Source: Elmis aenea (lineage: Eukaryota; Arthropoda; Insecta; Coleoptera; Elmidae). From it: a stretch of DNA of 64,000 nt. A model generated the notes under the pieces. That model searched no databases. It was not told the origin of the DNA and saw nothing but the letters and a program-made list of their open reading frames with translations. The stretch covers positions 1 through 64,000 of the forward strand of contig CANTFG010000024.1 of assembly GCA_947652605.1 (NCBI GenBank), given 5' to 3'. Shown piece after piece: positions 10,996 to 21,745 of this stretch (its first letter is position 1; every line of letters starts with the position of its first letter). The position numbers and the translations under genes were made by a program.

Positions 10996-12389
10996 CGAGT
11001 GAATTTTGAATATCTCCACAGCAGTTTTTAAGAGAAAAAAAAAGTTTATATTGTTTATTTTTTGACACTATTTAATGTTTTAGGTAAATGACAAAGTAGC
11101 GTTTTATTTTTTTATGAAAAGCATAGTTGTCAGTGACACTTTTTTTTTAAATTGTAAGACTACATATTTATTGTGACAGATTGTCTCAAAATCTATACCG
11201 GGTGTAAATGAAGTGTGGTACACCCCCTTTTTTTTCTTTAGTTTTGATTTTCAATAAATGAAATTTTAGACATATAATATGTGCAAAAAACCGGGGTTTT
11301 TGAGCCGTTGCACACATTTGTTTCACTTCCGGTTTCGCCGGAAATGACCCCAACTTTGTTATTTTAAATGGAACACCCTGTATATTTTTACATTTTTGGA
11401 AAGAGGAAGCGATTTTCGATACAAATGCACTATTTTGGTTAGTTTTTATAACCTCAAAATTTTTTTTAAACAAAATTTAGTTTTATATTAAGGGTGCCAT
11501 GACCTGCACAAATTAATTTTTATTATGTCAACAATTGTCCAAAAAACGTTTTTGTAAATTTTAAATGACATTTAGGTTACTTTAATCGGCTTTGAAGGTT
11601 GCGGAATCGGTTTTTTGACAAAAAGTCAAACTTTTTAAATGGAACCATGCTGGTACTAGCGGTTATTTAAATGGAGCATCTTCTAACGAATCCATCGATA
11701 CCAATAACTTGTATTTTTATTAAGAGTCTACTTTAAAAATTTCAAAATATTGTGAAAATTTATTAAGAGATCCTTTTAATGGCAGTAATCTAATTATGTT
11801 AAAATGATTACCAACATTTTTGGACTTTTTAATTAAATGACTATAGTAGTTAAATATAAAACAACAATCATTTGTTTTGTTGTAGTTATGCACAGCGTAC
11901 TGCGATTAACAGGTCCTCTTAATAAATTTTTACAATAATTTAAAGTTTTTGAAGCTGACAAGTTATTGGTATCTATGGATTCTTTAGAAGATGCTCCATT
12001 TAAATAACCGCTAGTACCAGCATGGTTCCATTTAAAAAAATTGACTTTTTGTCAAAAAACCGATTCCGCAACCTTCAAAACCGATTAAAGTAACCTAAAT
12101 GTCATTTAAAATTTACGAAAACGTTTTTTGGACAATTGTTGACATATTAAAAATTAATTTGTGCAGGTCATGGCACCCTTAATATAACTAAATTTTGTTT
12201 AAAAAAAATTTGAGGTTATAAAAATTAACCAAAATAGAGCATTTGTATCCAAAATCGCTTCCTTTTTCCAAAAATGTAAAAATATACAGGGTGTTCCATT
12301 TAAAATAACAAAGTTGGAGTCATTTCCGGCGAAACCGGAAGTGAAACAAATGCGTGCAACGGCTCAAAAAGTCCGGTTTTATAAAGAGA

Positions 12390-13611
12390 TCTGTTGATAA
12401 GGTCATTCTTCCTCCAGGCCGTATAATAGAGGAACCAATTGATGCATTTCGCCTGTATATAACGGACGAAATTATGCATAAAATTGTTGAATATACAAAC
12501 ATTGAAGCTGAGACATAGAGAAAAAGTATTAGTGAAAAAGTGGAAAGATGTTAATTCCATAGATATAGATGCATTTATTGGAATTTTATTGACAGCAGGG
12601 CACATGCAATTATCACATCTAAGTTCCAAGCGACTTTGGACTAAATTGTACGGACCAGTTATCTTTCGTGCAACAATGTCTTACAACCGCTTCAAAGAAA
12701 TTCTACGCTTCATTAGATTTGATGATAGATCATCTAGACGAACTAGGAGAGAAAATGATAAGCTTGCACCAATCCGAGAAATATGGGATATGGTAAATAT
12801 AAATTTGAAAAAATATTACATGCCTGGAGCAACCATAACTGTTGATGAGCAACTTGTGGGCCTTAGAGGACGTTGTCCCTTTAAACAATATATCCCGTCT
12901 AAACCAGCTAAATATGGCATGAAAATGTTTTGGGCCAACGACTCTGCAACGGGTTATCCTCTAAATGGCTTGCCATATTTAGGCAAAGAAAATAATGTCA
13001 GAGCTTTACCAAATTTAGGAGAACGCATTGTAGAACAGTTGTGTGCCCCATACTTCGGTACAAACCGTAACGTAACATGTGATAATTATTTTACTACGCT
13101 CCAATTAGCGTTGAATTTGAAAAAGAGTAGCCTCACGGTAACAGGTACACTACGAAAAAATAAACAATATATACCTAAAACGTTTTTGCCAAACCGTTCA
13201 AGAGAAGAACTTTCCTCAATATTTGGATGGCCTTTAGCTTTTTTTGCAAATACAGTGGACGTGTGTGGAATAGCTGCGTTTCTGGTATATATCAAATTAT
13301 ATCCGAAATGGAATGACAAAAAACGTGATAAAAGACAGATATTTTTAGAAGAATTGGCAACAAATCTAGTCAAAACTCATATGATAAGAAGAGCAGAATC
13401 GGTTCGTAACAAAAATTTAAAAAGAGACATAAAAGAATTTCAAAACGTATATGAAGCACCTAGCACGTCTTTTGAGCCACCTACAAAAGTAAAACGATCA
13501 GCTTGTTCTCTTTGTGAAAAAAGAAGAAACATATTTCAAATTTGCGAATTGTGTAAAAAAAATGTTTGCAAAGAACATTCGAAAATAGTGTGCCATAATT
13601 GTGTACAATAA
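12390..13611 (+). pseudogene. piggyBac-family transposase, broken
   Basis: The main open part runs from about 12484 to the stop at 13609-13611. It shows piggyBac transposase features: an N-terminal block with TDEI and VEYTN, AFIGILLTAGH, the first catalytic Asp in ITVDEQLVG, and the second in VTCDNYF. A C-terminal Cys/His-rich finger is at 13498-13608 (CSLC, CELC, CHNC). Three defects are visible. The 5' part of the gene is missing. The frame changes at about 12510-12518, where the upstream block meets a TAG. About 90 residues appear to be deleted in frame near 13226, removing the family's KGGVDxxD block with the third catalytic Asp. It is therefore inactive. Confidence 0.85.
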
Positions 13612-13961
13612 TCGTATATAAGAATAAATTGTTTATCATGACTTTATAAATAAATATTTCGTTTAGTTTATTACTGGCATCACCATTTTATTTTATAAAT
13701 ATGTAAATTAATTGTGTTATTGCAAATAAGTCGTTTTGTTTAATATTAACATCGCTAATTTATTTTATAAATACCTTACTGATTTATTGTTATAATTTTA
13801 ATTTTACAAATATGTTTCAAATATATGTAATGTACCGTATATTAATTTATTACTTTCAATAAACATTATATAGCAATTTTATTTACAGAGCCAAAGCATT
13901 ATTTTCAGCGTGGGCCGCAGAGGCCAAGCAGTGCTGCTACGTAACTTATACCATGACGGCA

Positions 13962-13973
13962 GACTAGGGTTAA
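13962..13973. mobile_element. piggyBac right terminus and TTAA target site
   Basis: The sequence GACTAGGG is followed directly by TTAA (13970-13973). piggyBac elements end in CCCTAG-type inverted repeats next to a TTAA target, so this marks the 3' end of the element. No matching left TTAA-CCCTAG end is present near 12380, consistent with 5' truncation. Confidence 0.75.
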
Positions 13974-14181
13974 AATAAATAAGTTGGGGTCATTTCCGGC
14001 GAAACCGGAAGTGAAACAAAAGTGTACCTATGTTCAACTAATCCAGTTTTTTGCACATATCACATGTCTAAAACTTCATTTGTCTAAGTTCAAAACTAAA
14101 GAAAATAGGGGGGTGATCCTGATTTCAGTTACACCCGGTATAGATAGATGAACTGTCAAATTACAGTCTTACTGTCATTTA

Positions 14182-15190
14182 CAGCGTATCCTAACAACGA
14201 TGTTTGTAATGCATGCGTCATCAGCTCAACGGTCCGTTGACAGTGACATACTTCAATTTCTAGGTTATGGTCTTAGTTTGACATTATTGACATAATTCAA
14301 TTTCTAAGTTCTGCTGTCAGTTTGACAGTACTGTCTTTTAACATACTTCAATTTCTATGTTACATATTAATTTATTTTTAAATGCCATCGTATTTTCATA
14401 TTCTCAAATATGAATTCAACTCGAAACTGGGATTGTTTCGTATATATGTTTAGGAGAGAGCGAGGCGATTCCGATTTGGTATGATACATGTACATAAAGC
14501 TTAATTGGAGAATGGTCCAGAATGGTTTGAGCGCTTCTATTATTCTGTCAAAGTTTGGCAGTGCGTGCGCGCGACGACGTTTTCATCATGCAAGTACGAA
14601 CATGTTTGCACGTTTTAATTAATAACGTTTGCAAGCGATTTTTTTCGAGGTCCTGGGCGTGCACATATTATAATTCGATCCTTTATACGACCCTTCAAAG
14701 AAGTTCGCGATTTTTAGACGCTCCCGAGTATTTTTAATCGCTCTTTAAAAAAGGCTTTCGACGTTCGTTAGTATGTAGTGCGTGCGCGCGCCTGCGCTTT
14801 TTCTCGTTCGTGGTCCGAATTTAACTCGAAAGTGGGATTGTTTGGTACGTACTTGTCGGGGAGGGCGAGACGATTCCGAATCGGTACGACACATGTGCGA
14901 AAAGGTCGAATCGGAGAAAGTTCGAGCGTATAAACGTTACGTCAAAATGTCAAATTGTCAAATTTGGACGAAATTCTCGCTCCAGACGACCCGATTTAAA
15001 TGTTGCGTGTAAGATTTTGGCACGTTTTCCTCTATATCTTTTCCGGACGATTTTTTTGGGAATTCTTATATAGCCTATCTTCTTCCCATGGTCCTATAGA
15101 TTGTCTGTGCCAAATTTGGTCAGGATCGGATGAATGGTATAGGAATGCATAAAGTACATACGAACATACATTCATTTTTATATATATAGA
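14182..15190. repeat. Dispersed repeat, copy B
   Basis: This matches copy A (1-869 plus 2164-2282) over about 1 kb, with scattered substitutions and short insertions. It lacks the fold-back element: the junction reads GAATTCTTATATAGCCTATC near 15060-15080, the empty target site. It starts like copy A with ACAGCGTATC and ends in the same AT-rich tail near 15190. Confidence 0.8.
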
Positions 15191-15261
15191 TTTTTATTAT
15201 GATAACAATTAATATTATTTGACACTTATCTAGAGTTAGAGTTACTTACTGATTGTGAGTA

Positions 15262-15370
15262 AAATAGTACACATACCTGAAGGGAAGGATCATTTCAGCC
15301 TCGTGCTCTCTAACTAAGCACTTGGCTGTAATGATCCACTTCTGGCTCGGTATGTAATATACTATTACAC
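15262..15370. other. Small imperfect hairpin (~110 nt)
   Basis: An inverted repeat of about 45 bases per arm surrounds a short loop. ACATACC pairs with GGTATGT, GAAG with CTTC, GGATCATTTCAGCC with GGCTGTAATGATCC (one T-T mismatch), and an inner TGCT with AGCA. The size and shape resemble a microRNA precursor, but I recognise no known microRNA. A very small MITE is equally possible. It lies inside intron 4 of the polycystin gene. Confidence 0.45.
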
Positions 15371-15519
15371 AGTTTTAATTGTGTGTAATGATTTGTAATG
15401 TTTAAAAACATCGCTTTTTGTTTATAGACTAAAACCATGTTTCATAAAAACCTACGAAATTTATAGTTGGCGCTATTGCCGCACGGATGTAAAGATATTA
15501 TTTTTTTACTCATAAGGAT

Positions 15520-16564
15520 TGTTACGTGACTTTTGGCGGACATGGTACATCAAAGTTTAGTGCGCCGATCGTGACTTTAGTTTGGGTTTCGGCCGCGATA
15601 GCCGTTGTAAATTTGGATTTTTGATATCCGAAAGGAGGTGTGACTTGACAGCCGACCGTTAAGCGTCGACGAGTGGTGTTAGTGCGTTATTCTACGTATG
15701 TAATTTGGTTGTGGTCCATTGGTGGCGTCGTTATGAAAACGCCGGCTTTAATGCCAATTTTGGGACCATAACGCAAGTGCAGGTTGTTAGTGAGCATCGT
15801 TGCTAAGGTTGATTCATTGGATAAACCGGGCTGTTTTGCCGATATACGACAAGCTCGCTACACCGGAGAAAATCAAGCAAATAAACGTACAGCGTGACTC
15901 CAGTTGCTGCAAACACCATTTCCTCGTCTCCATTCTTCGCTACGAGTGCAAAAGTTTAAGCGTTAATATCGAGTGAACGACACGTGCCGCCGAAAACTCT
16001 GATAAGGTATCGTCTTTGTTATTTATACCGCCTGTGGTTAACTGCGCCCCCCCTTATGACGTTATTTTGTTAATGGTTGTTGTTAGATTAATTATTAATT
16101 TGCTTACTGTTTAAATTAACTGGTTGATCACTATTGTGCGATCATTTCAATTTGAGCATTATTGATTGTTAACTTTATCTGAACATTTATTGGTTAGTAA
16201 CATTAAGATGATCATTTTTTCCCCTCACTCCTAGGTGAGGTATGTGATTTATTTTTGGTTGTGCTTTAAACTTATTGCAACCTATTTGATTGATTTGATT
16301 TAATTATATGTTTGTCTTTGTCAAGTTTATGTGTTATTAAAGGCATATATCGTTCAAGCCTACGAGTTCTTTATTTCCCTTCTCAGTTTTTTTACTATTT
16401 GAAACCTTGCAAAATTAAATAGTGTGGCGCCCTTATTCCTGTCTTTAAGTTTCTTTCTAATTCGGACCTACCCCTTCTCGTCTGAACTAGCCGCGAGTCC
16501 GAACCACCCGTTCTTGTTGCAAGAGCATTGGCTTTCTTGGAAAGTGGCCGATAATCGTGTAACA
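15520..16564 (+). repeat. 5' LTR of the gypsy element
   Basis: The 1045-bp LTR begins TGTTACGTGAC and ends CGTGTAACA, the usual TG..CA borders. It matches 22759-23804 almost base for base. Visible differences are an A/C at about 15573, A/T at about 15625, the length of a C run near 16045, and T/G near 16219. Confidence 0.93.
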
Positions 16565-16569
16565 AAATT

Positions 16570-16588
16570 TGCCGCCCAACTTAGGGGC
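16570..16588 (+). promoter_or_regulatory. Primer-binding site of the gypsy element
   Basis: TGCCGCCCAACTTAGGGGC lies five bases after the 5' LTR. It resembles the complement of the 3' end of insect tRNA-Lys (TGGCGCCCAAC-type), with a few mismatches. The position fits a minus-strand primer site; the tRNA identity is inferred from memory. Confidence 0.6.
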
Positions 16589-17168
16589 TTTGTGTAACTA
16601 AACCTTGTTGGCTTTGTGTAACTATACTTACTCATTTAGGGACTTGTTTGATAATTGCCTTTATTTTGTAAATTTTTCTTTTGCAATTTTTCTAGAATTT
16701 TATATCTTGCTACGTGTGTTGCATATATCTAGGCGTTCCTAATAAATGCAAGCATACATTTATTCTAGTTTCGTTACGCTTCTTTATGCTTTGACCTCTC
16801 TGCTACATGTTTTCGACTTTGCTACTTGTTTTTAGGATTTCTGATATACAGGGTTGAACAACAATTTGGTACTTTGTCTTTTTATTGGTTCTATAGATTC
16901 CTTAGAAGGATTTACGCAATTTTGCACATTTTCTATATACAGAGCCAGTCAAAATTTTTGTCCAATTTTTTTTTTTTATTGCTTTATAGGTTTTTGGAAG
17001 TCTTTTTCGACCAGACTTGATACGTAGGTACAGTTTCGGTCAAAAATTTAGTCCAAATAATTTTTCTTTTAGGCTATTTAGTTGCTTTTCTTTCCTTTTG
17101 GGTTGTTTTCTTCCTTCTCGAAGGAAAGTTAATTACTTGTTATACCTTACTGATTTTGACTAGATACA
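16589..17168 (+). other. gypsy 5' leader
   Basis: This is an untranslated, T-rich leader between the primer-binding site and gag. Part of it (about 16853-17060) contains phrases that recur nearby, such as CAAAATTTTTGTCCAA and CAAAAATTTAGTCCAA. No further gene is seen. Confidence 0.6.
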
Positions 17169-18560
17169 ATGGCACCGTTGTGCATTTGGAAAGATTTTAT
17201 TGACTCTCTGAATCAAGGTGAGCTCGCGTATGAGTTAACGAGCCGTGGTTTTCCGTCCGCTACAGTAGCCGAGATGAGAAAGTCAGTTCGTGGCGTGCTT
17301 AAATTGGATTCAGAAAAATCGCTATCGCAAGTTGCCTATACGGTTGAGTTTAACGAAGATAAGACAGCTATTACTAGAAATTTAATTAAATTAGAATCGG
17401 CACTTCAAACTTTTGAAGGTGATACGAAAGCTGCGTGTTTCCGTCGTACTTCGGCGCTGATGAAACATACTGATCGACGCCTTGAACTCGCTAACCCTAC
17501 TACCGGCGAGAAGAAAAGTGAACTTAATGCGCTTCGACTGCGTGCGCATGAGCTTAAAACAGAGTTCGAAAACGCTTACAAACGCGCGTTACGTGATCAG
17601 ACTGTTCCACCAACCACCAGTACTCCGCTTCGTAATGCGGTGACACATGTGTCAGATGACTCGTCCGACGAAGGCGATATTCTAGTTCCTCCGGTTCCTC
17701 AAATATTTCCTACAAAGTTTGTTCCTGTCTCGAAATGGGGCATTACGTTTAGTGGACGAAGCGATGCTTCCGTTAGCTCTTTCTTGGAACGTGTTGAAGA
17801 ACTAAGAATAGCGCGTAATGTTACTACCTCTCAATTATTTTTTTCGGCTATCGACCTGTTTGAAGGCGATGCTCTTCTATGGTATCGTTCGGTGCGTGAG
17901 GATATTCGCGATTGGACTTCTCTAGTCATTAATCTTCGTCAAGCATTTTTACCATCAGATTATGACGAGAGATTGAGACAAGAAATCTACAATCGCTTAC
18001 AAGGATCTTCCGAACGCCCAACCTTATTTGTCGCTGCGATGCGTAATTTATTTCGCAGATTGACCTTCATTCCTTCTGAGTCTGAACAACTTCATCGTAT
18101 TATCGGTAATCTACGTCCTAAATATTCGCAAAGCTTACTTTTTCAACAACCAACTACTTTTACTAAACTCATTTCCTTGTTACGCACGTTAGAGGATGCA
18201 GAGATTCGAAATCGACGTTTTGAACCTCGATCTGGACCCGAACCTTTGCTGGAACCTGACTTAGCGTGTACGCAACGATCTTCTCGCCAACGTATCGATA
18301 AAGTTGATGTTCCTTCTTCTCTTAAACGTACTAAACCTATTGCGTCTGTTTCTACCTCGAGTACGGTACCTTCTGAGACTGTTATTGCTTCTTCTTCCAA
18401 ACCTTTCGCTTCCATGACGTGCTGGAATTGTGGGAAAACCGGTCATGTTTCTCTTTCTTGTCCCCAACCCCAGAAACGTCACTGTTATAAGTGTGGCCAA
18501 CCGAACCACACTACTCGGACTTGTCCGAAATGTAATAATAATAAGCCTTCGGAAAACTAA
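17169..18560 (+). CDS. gag: Gag polyprotein of the gypsy element
   Basis: This 463-residue frame starts at an ATG in a good context (ACAATGGC). It encodes the structural protein that packages element RNA into particles. The middle (about residues 190-320) is the capsid-like region of Ty3/gypsy Gag, with WYRSVREDI and YNRLQGSSERPTLFVAAM. Two CCHC zinc knuckles close the protein: CWNCGKTGHVSLSC at residues 418-431 and CYKCGQPNHTTRTC at 439-452. Its stop (TAA at 18558-18560) overlaps the pol frame, which lies in the -1 frame. Confidence 0.93.
   Translation: MAPLCIWKDFIDSLNQGELAYELTSRGFPSATVAEMRKSVRGVLKLDSEKSLSQVAYTVEFNEDKTAITRNLIKLESALQTFEGDTKAACFRRTSALMKHTDRRLELANPTTGEKKSELNALRLRAHELKTEFENAYKRALRDQTVPPTTSTPLRNAVTHVSDDSSDEGDILVPPVPQIFPTKFVPVSKWGITFSGRSDASVSSFLERVEELRIARNVTTSQLFFSAIDLFEGDALLWYRSVREDIRDWTSLVINLRQAFLPSDYDERLRQEIYNRLQGSSERPTLFVAAMRNLFRRLTFIPSESEQLHRIIGNLRPKYSQSLLFQQPTTFTKLISLLRTLEDAEIRNRRFEPRSGPEPLLEPDLACTQRSSRQRIDKVDVPSSLKRTKPIASVSTSSTVPSETVIASSSKPFASMTCWNCGKTGHVSLSCPQPQKRHCYKCGQPNHTTRTCPKCNNNKPSEN
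18545..18560 (+). promoter_or_regulatory. gag-pol overlap, candidate -1 frameshift site
   Basis: The pol frame opens directly after a TAA at 18542-18544 and overlaps gag by 16 bases. The first in-frame ATG of pol is about 500 bases further on, beyond the protease, so pol is probably made by -1 frameshifting. The run GGAAAAC at 18551-18557, just before the gag stop, is the likely slip site, although it is not a canonical XXXYYYZ heptamer. Confidence 0.5.
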
Positions 18561-21500
18561 CTTGTGAGTCGTCGACCCGAGTGACTGACTCACCTTTCTC
18601 TTCTAGTACTGCAATCTCGGATTCCTTTTCTGACTTAGACATTCGATCTAAATTCGCTTTAGATTTTCTTTTAGCTTCTTCTGAGGGTGACGAACGCCCA
18701 TATTTATCTGTAGAGATTTTTGGGAAAACTTTTCTAGGTCTATTAGACTCTGGTGCTTCCCGTACTATACTTGGTCGTTCTGGTTGGGACGTACTCAAGT
18801 CTTTTGATTTAACTTTGTTGCCTTCTTCTATTCCTGAGTGTACTGTCGCTAATGGCGTATCCTGTTCCGTTTTGGGATTACTTTGTGTTCCTGTAGTAGT
18901 AGAAAAACGCGTTGTCCTAACAGAAATTTTAGTTATACCTTCGCTACCTCATTCTCTTATCTTAGGAGTTGACTTTTGGAAAAAGTTGGGAATCATCCCC
19001 AATATCCGTAATGGAGGATGGACGTTTAGCGATAGGAAAGAGCTAGAAATTGCTTCCATTACTGACCATAGTCACTTGGACTCAAGGCAGATGTCTCTTC
19101 TTTCTTCGTTGCTTAGGGATATCTTTTCTGTTATGAAACCGACTTTAGGACGCACGAACCTTGTTGAACACGAAATACGTACTACGGCTGAACCCATCAA
19201 ACAGCGTTACTACCCTATCTCTCCAGCACTACAAAAGTTTGTGGATGCTGAAATGAACGCCATGCTGGAGCAAGGTGTAATCGAACCATCACAGTCACCG
19301 TGGGCGTCACCCATTGTGCTTGTCAAAAAGAAAGATAGTACTTATAGGTTCTGTGTTGATTATCGCAAAGTAAACAAAGTCACTGAACGTGATGCGTATC
19401 CTCTTCCGTATGTATCTAATATTCTAGATCGTCTACGTGACGCTAAGTTTCTTTCTAGTTTGGATATTAAAACTGCTTATTGGCAGATTCCTGTTAAAGC
19501 TGAGTCTAGACCTATTACTGCCTTTACTGTACCAAACAGAGGTTTATTTCAGTTCCGACGCCTTCCCTTTGGGTTACATAATTCTCCAGCCACCTGGCAA
19601 CGGCTGATCGACCGCGTTATCGGCGCAGACCTAGAACCTCATGTCTTTGTCTATCTCGATGATATTGTCATAGTCACGAATGACTTTGATAAGCACTTGG
19701 ACGTCCTTCGGGAAGTCTTCAAACGACTTATGGACGCTGGTCTTACTGTTCGTCGAGATAAATGTCACTTTTGCCGTCCCGAATTACGCTATCTCGGTTA
19801 TGTTGTCGATAAACAGGGTTTACATGTGGACCCAGAAAAAGTTTCTGCTATTCTTAACTTACCTATTCCTACTTCCGTTACTGAAGTACGTCGTGTCCTA
19901 GGAATGGCATCGTGGTACCGACGTTTTATTCCTAATTTCTCTACCGTTGTTTCTCCTATCACTTCTCTTACTAAAAAGAATGCTAACTTTCTTTGGAGTG
20001 ACGAATGTCAACAAGCTTTTACGGCCATTAAGGAAGCTCTTATTGCTGCTCCAATTCTTAGCTGTCCTGATTTTAACAAGGAGTTTACTATTCAGACTGA
20101 TGCCTCAGATTATGGTGTAGGTGCTATCTTGACCCAAACGCATGATGACGGCGAACATGCAGTTAGCTACATTAGCTGTTCGTTGCAGAAAGCAGCGCGT
20201 AATTACAGCACCACCGAAAAAGAATGTCTCGCAGTCGTATGGGCCATAGAAAAATTCCGACCATATATCGAAGGTGCTCACTTTACTGTGGTCACTGACC
20301 ACCACTCCTTGATTTGGCTTAATAATCTTAAGGATCCTTCTGGACGTCTTGCTCGGTGGAGCGTACGACTCCAACAGTACGACTTCACAATAGTCCATCG
20401 CAAGGGCAAAGATCATGTCGTTCCAGATACTTTGTCTCGGTCTGTTCCTAAACTTGATGTCGTGGAACCTGCCATTATTCTTCCTCCATTTCAGACTTCT
20501 GATGAGTGGTATTGTCGCTTACGTACCTCTATCGAAACCAACCCGGATAAATATCCTGTTTGGCGTGTCGACAATGGTAAGATCTTTAAGTATACTTCTC
20601 CTCGTATTCGTGGGCTCGATCCAGAATGCGATAACTGGAAGTTTCTTGTTCCTACGGAACTTCGTCGAGATCTCATCAATGAGAACCATGACTTACCAAC
20701 TGCTGGTCACGCTGGTGTGTTCAAAACGTTTGAGCGTTTGGCCACGCGTTACTATTGGCCTAAAATGAGAGCCTCTGTTGCTAGATATGTCCGGAGATGT
20801 GCAGTTTGTGCCGCACATAAGGTAGAACAGAAGAAACCTTATGGTTTTATGGTACCTCGTGCTAAACCTTCTCGTCCTTGGCAGTTCCTCTGCATCGATA
20901 TTGTTGGACCACTTCCTCGTTCGCCTAAAGGCTATACCTTTATTCTTGTTGTCGCTGATTGCTTTACTAAATACTCTTGCTTCTTTCCTCTTCGTCGTGC
21001 TACAGCTGCTGCGGTTTGTCGCGCTGTAGAAGATGAAATTTTTTTAGTTTATGGTACACCGCAATACATTATCTGTGATAATGGTGTACAATTTCGTAGT
21101 AGAGAGTTTGGCTCTCTATGTGAAAGCTATCGCTGTAAAATTCTATTCAATGCTCCTTACCATCCGCAAGCTAATCCTGCAGAACGCATTAACCGCGTAC
21201 TAAAAACTATGCTTTCTTCGTATGTTGCGGATAACCACCGAAAGTGGGATTCGCTATTGCCAAAAGTTGCTTGTGCTATTCGCACGTCCAAACATGAAGT
21301 AATTGGTCACTCTCCTTTTTTTGCTAACTTCGGGCGTGAGCACCACTTATATGGAGATCACATGGGACGACCACCCGATCTCAATGAACCGATTGAAGAT
21401 CCCGATCGCACTGTTGACGAACCTGGCTTACGAACGAAAGGCATAGAACAACTGCGTTTGGATATTAAGAATCGATTGAACAAGGCTTACGAACAAGCTA

Positions 21501-21745
21501 GCCGACGTTACAATCTTCGTCGACGCCCAGTTGAGTTTGCTGTAAACTCACTTGTGTGGCGCAGGAACTTTGCTTTATCCAACGCCGCTGCTTACATCAA
21601 CGCCAAACTCGCTGCGAAATTTATTGGTCCCTTTACTGTTTTGAAACGTGTGTCTCCTTGGACTTACCAGTTAGCTGACGAGTCTGGTAAAGACGTAGGT
21701 ACCTGGCATGTTCAAGATATGAAGCCATATCTTGCTGAAGACTAA
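18545..21745 (+). CDS. pol: Pol polyprotein of the gypsy element
   Basis: This is one unbroken frame of about 1066 codons, in the -1 frame relative to gag. Counting residues from 18581, the order is as follows. Aspartic protease has LLDSGAS at 55-60. Reverse transcriptase has LPFGL and the catalytic YLDD at 358-361. RNase H has TDAS at 506-509. Integrase has a HHCC zinc-finger region (HAGVFKTF ... CAVCAAHK) and a catalytic triad near D773, D833 and E868. A short C-terminal segment follows (residues about 950-1054). This protease-RT-RH-integrase order is that of Ty3/gypsy elements. All catalytic motifs I can check are present. No envelope gene follows. Confidence 0.93.
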   Translation, partial: AFGKLTCESSTRVTDSPFSSSTAISDSFSDLDIRSKFALDFLLASSEGDERPYLSVEIFGKTFLGLLDSGASRTILGRSGWDVLKSFDLTLLPSSIPECTVANGVSCSVLGLLCVPVVVEKRVVLTEILVIPSLPHSLILGVDFWKKLGIIPNIRNGGWTFSDRKELEIASITDHSHLDSRQMSLLSSLLRDIFSVMKPTLGRTNLVEHEIRTTAEPIKQRYYPISPALQKFVDAEMNAMLEQGVIEPSQSPWASPIVLVKKKDSTYRFCVDYRKVNKVTERDAYPLPYVSNILDRLRDAKFLSSLDIKTAYWQIPVKAESRPITAFTVPNRGLFQFRRLPFGLHNSPATWQRLIDRVIGADLEPHVFVYLDDIVIVTNDFDKHLDVLREVFKRLMDAGLTVRRDKCHFCRPELRYLGYVVDKQGLHVDPEKVSAILNLPIPTSVTEVRRVLGMASWYRRFIPNFSTVVSPITSLTKKNANFLWSDECQQAFTAIKEALIAAPILSCPDFNKEFTIQTDASDYGVGAILTQTHDDGEHAVSYISCSLQKAARNYSTTEKECLAVVWAIEKFRPYIEGAHFTVVTDHHSLIWLNNLKDPSGRLARWSVRLQQYDFTIVHRKGKDHVVPDTLSRSVPKLDVVEPAIILPPFQTSDEWYCRLRTSIETNPDKYPVWRVDNGKIFKYTSPRIRGLDPECDNWKFLVPTELRRDLINENHDLPTAGHAGVFKTFERLATRYYWPKMRASVARYVRRCAVCAAHKVEQKKPYGFMVPRAKPSRPWQFLCIDIVGPLPRSPKGYTFILVVADCFTKYSCFFPLRRATAAAVCRAVEDEIFLVYGTPQYIICDNGVQFRSREFGSLCESYRCKILFNAPYHPQANPAERINRVLKTMLSSYVADNHRKWDSLLPKVACAIRTSKHEVIGHSPFFANFGREHHLYGDHMGRPPDLNEPIEDPDRTVDEPGLRTKGIEQLRLDIKNRLNKAYEQASRRYNLRRRPVEFAVNSLVWRRNFALSNAAAYINAKLAAKFIGPFTVLKRVSPWTYQLADESGKDVGTWHVQDMKPYLAED

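Larger units (their letters stand above)
11198..14138. mobile_element. Second fold-back element, interrupted by piggyBac
   Basis: The left end (CCGGGTGTAAATGAAGTG, TA at 11196-11197) and the body to about 12380 match the fold-back element at 872-2161. The central loop (about 11770-11935) is inverted relative to that copy. The right arm is cut at about 12380, where piggyBac coding sequence begins. After the piggyBac end (13969) fold-back sequence resumes and finishes with ACACCCGG, then TA (14139-14140). The resumed part overlaps the left part by about 90 bp and is more diverged. A simple insertion into one copy therefore does not explain it; two related copies may be joined here. Confidence 0.65.

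Noticed and set aside
18143..18593. Minus-strand open frames opposite gag
   Set aside because: They are antisense shadows of gag, whose zinc knuckles and capsid region are clearly on the plus strand.
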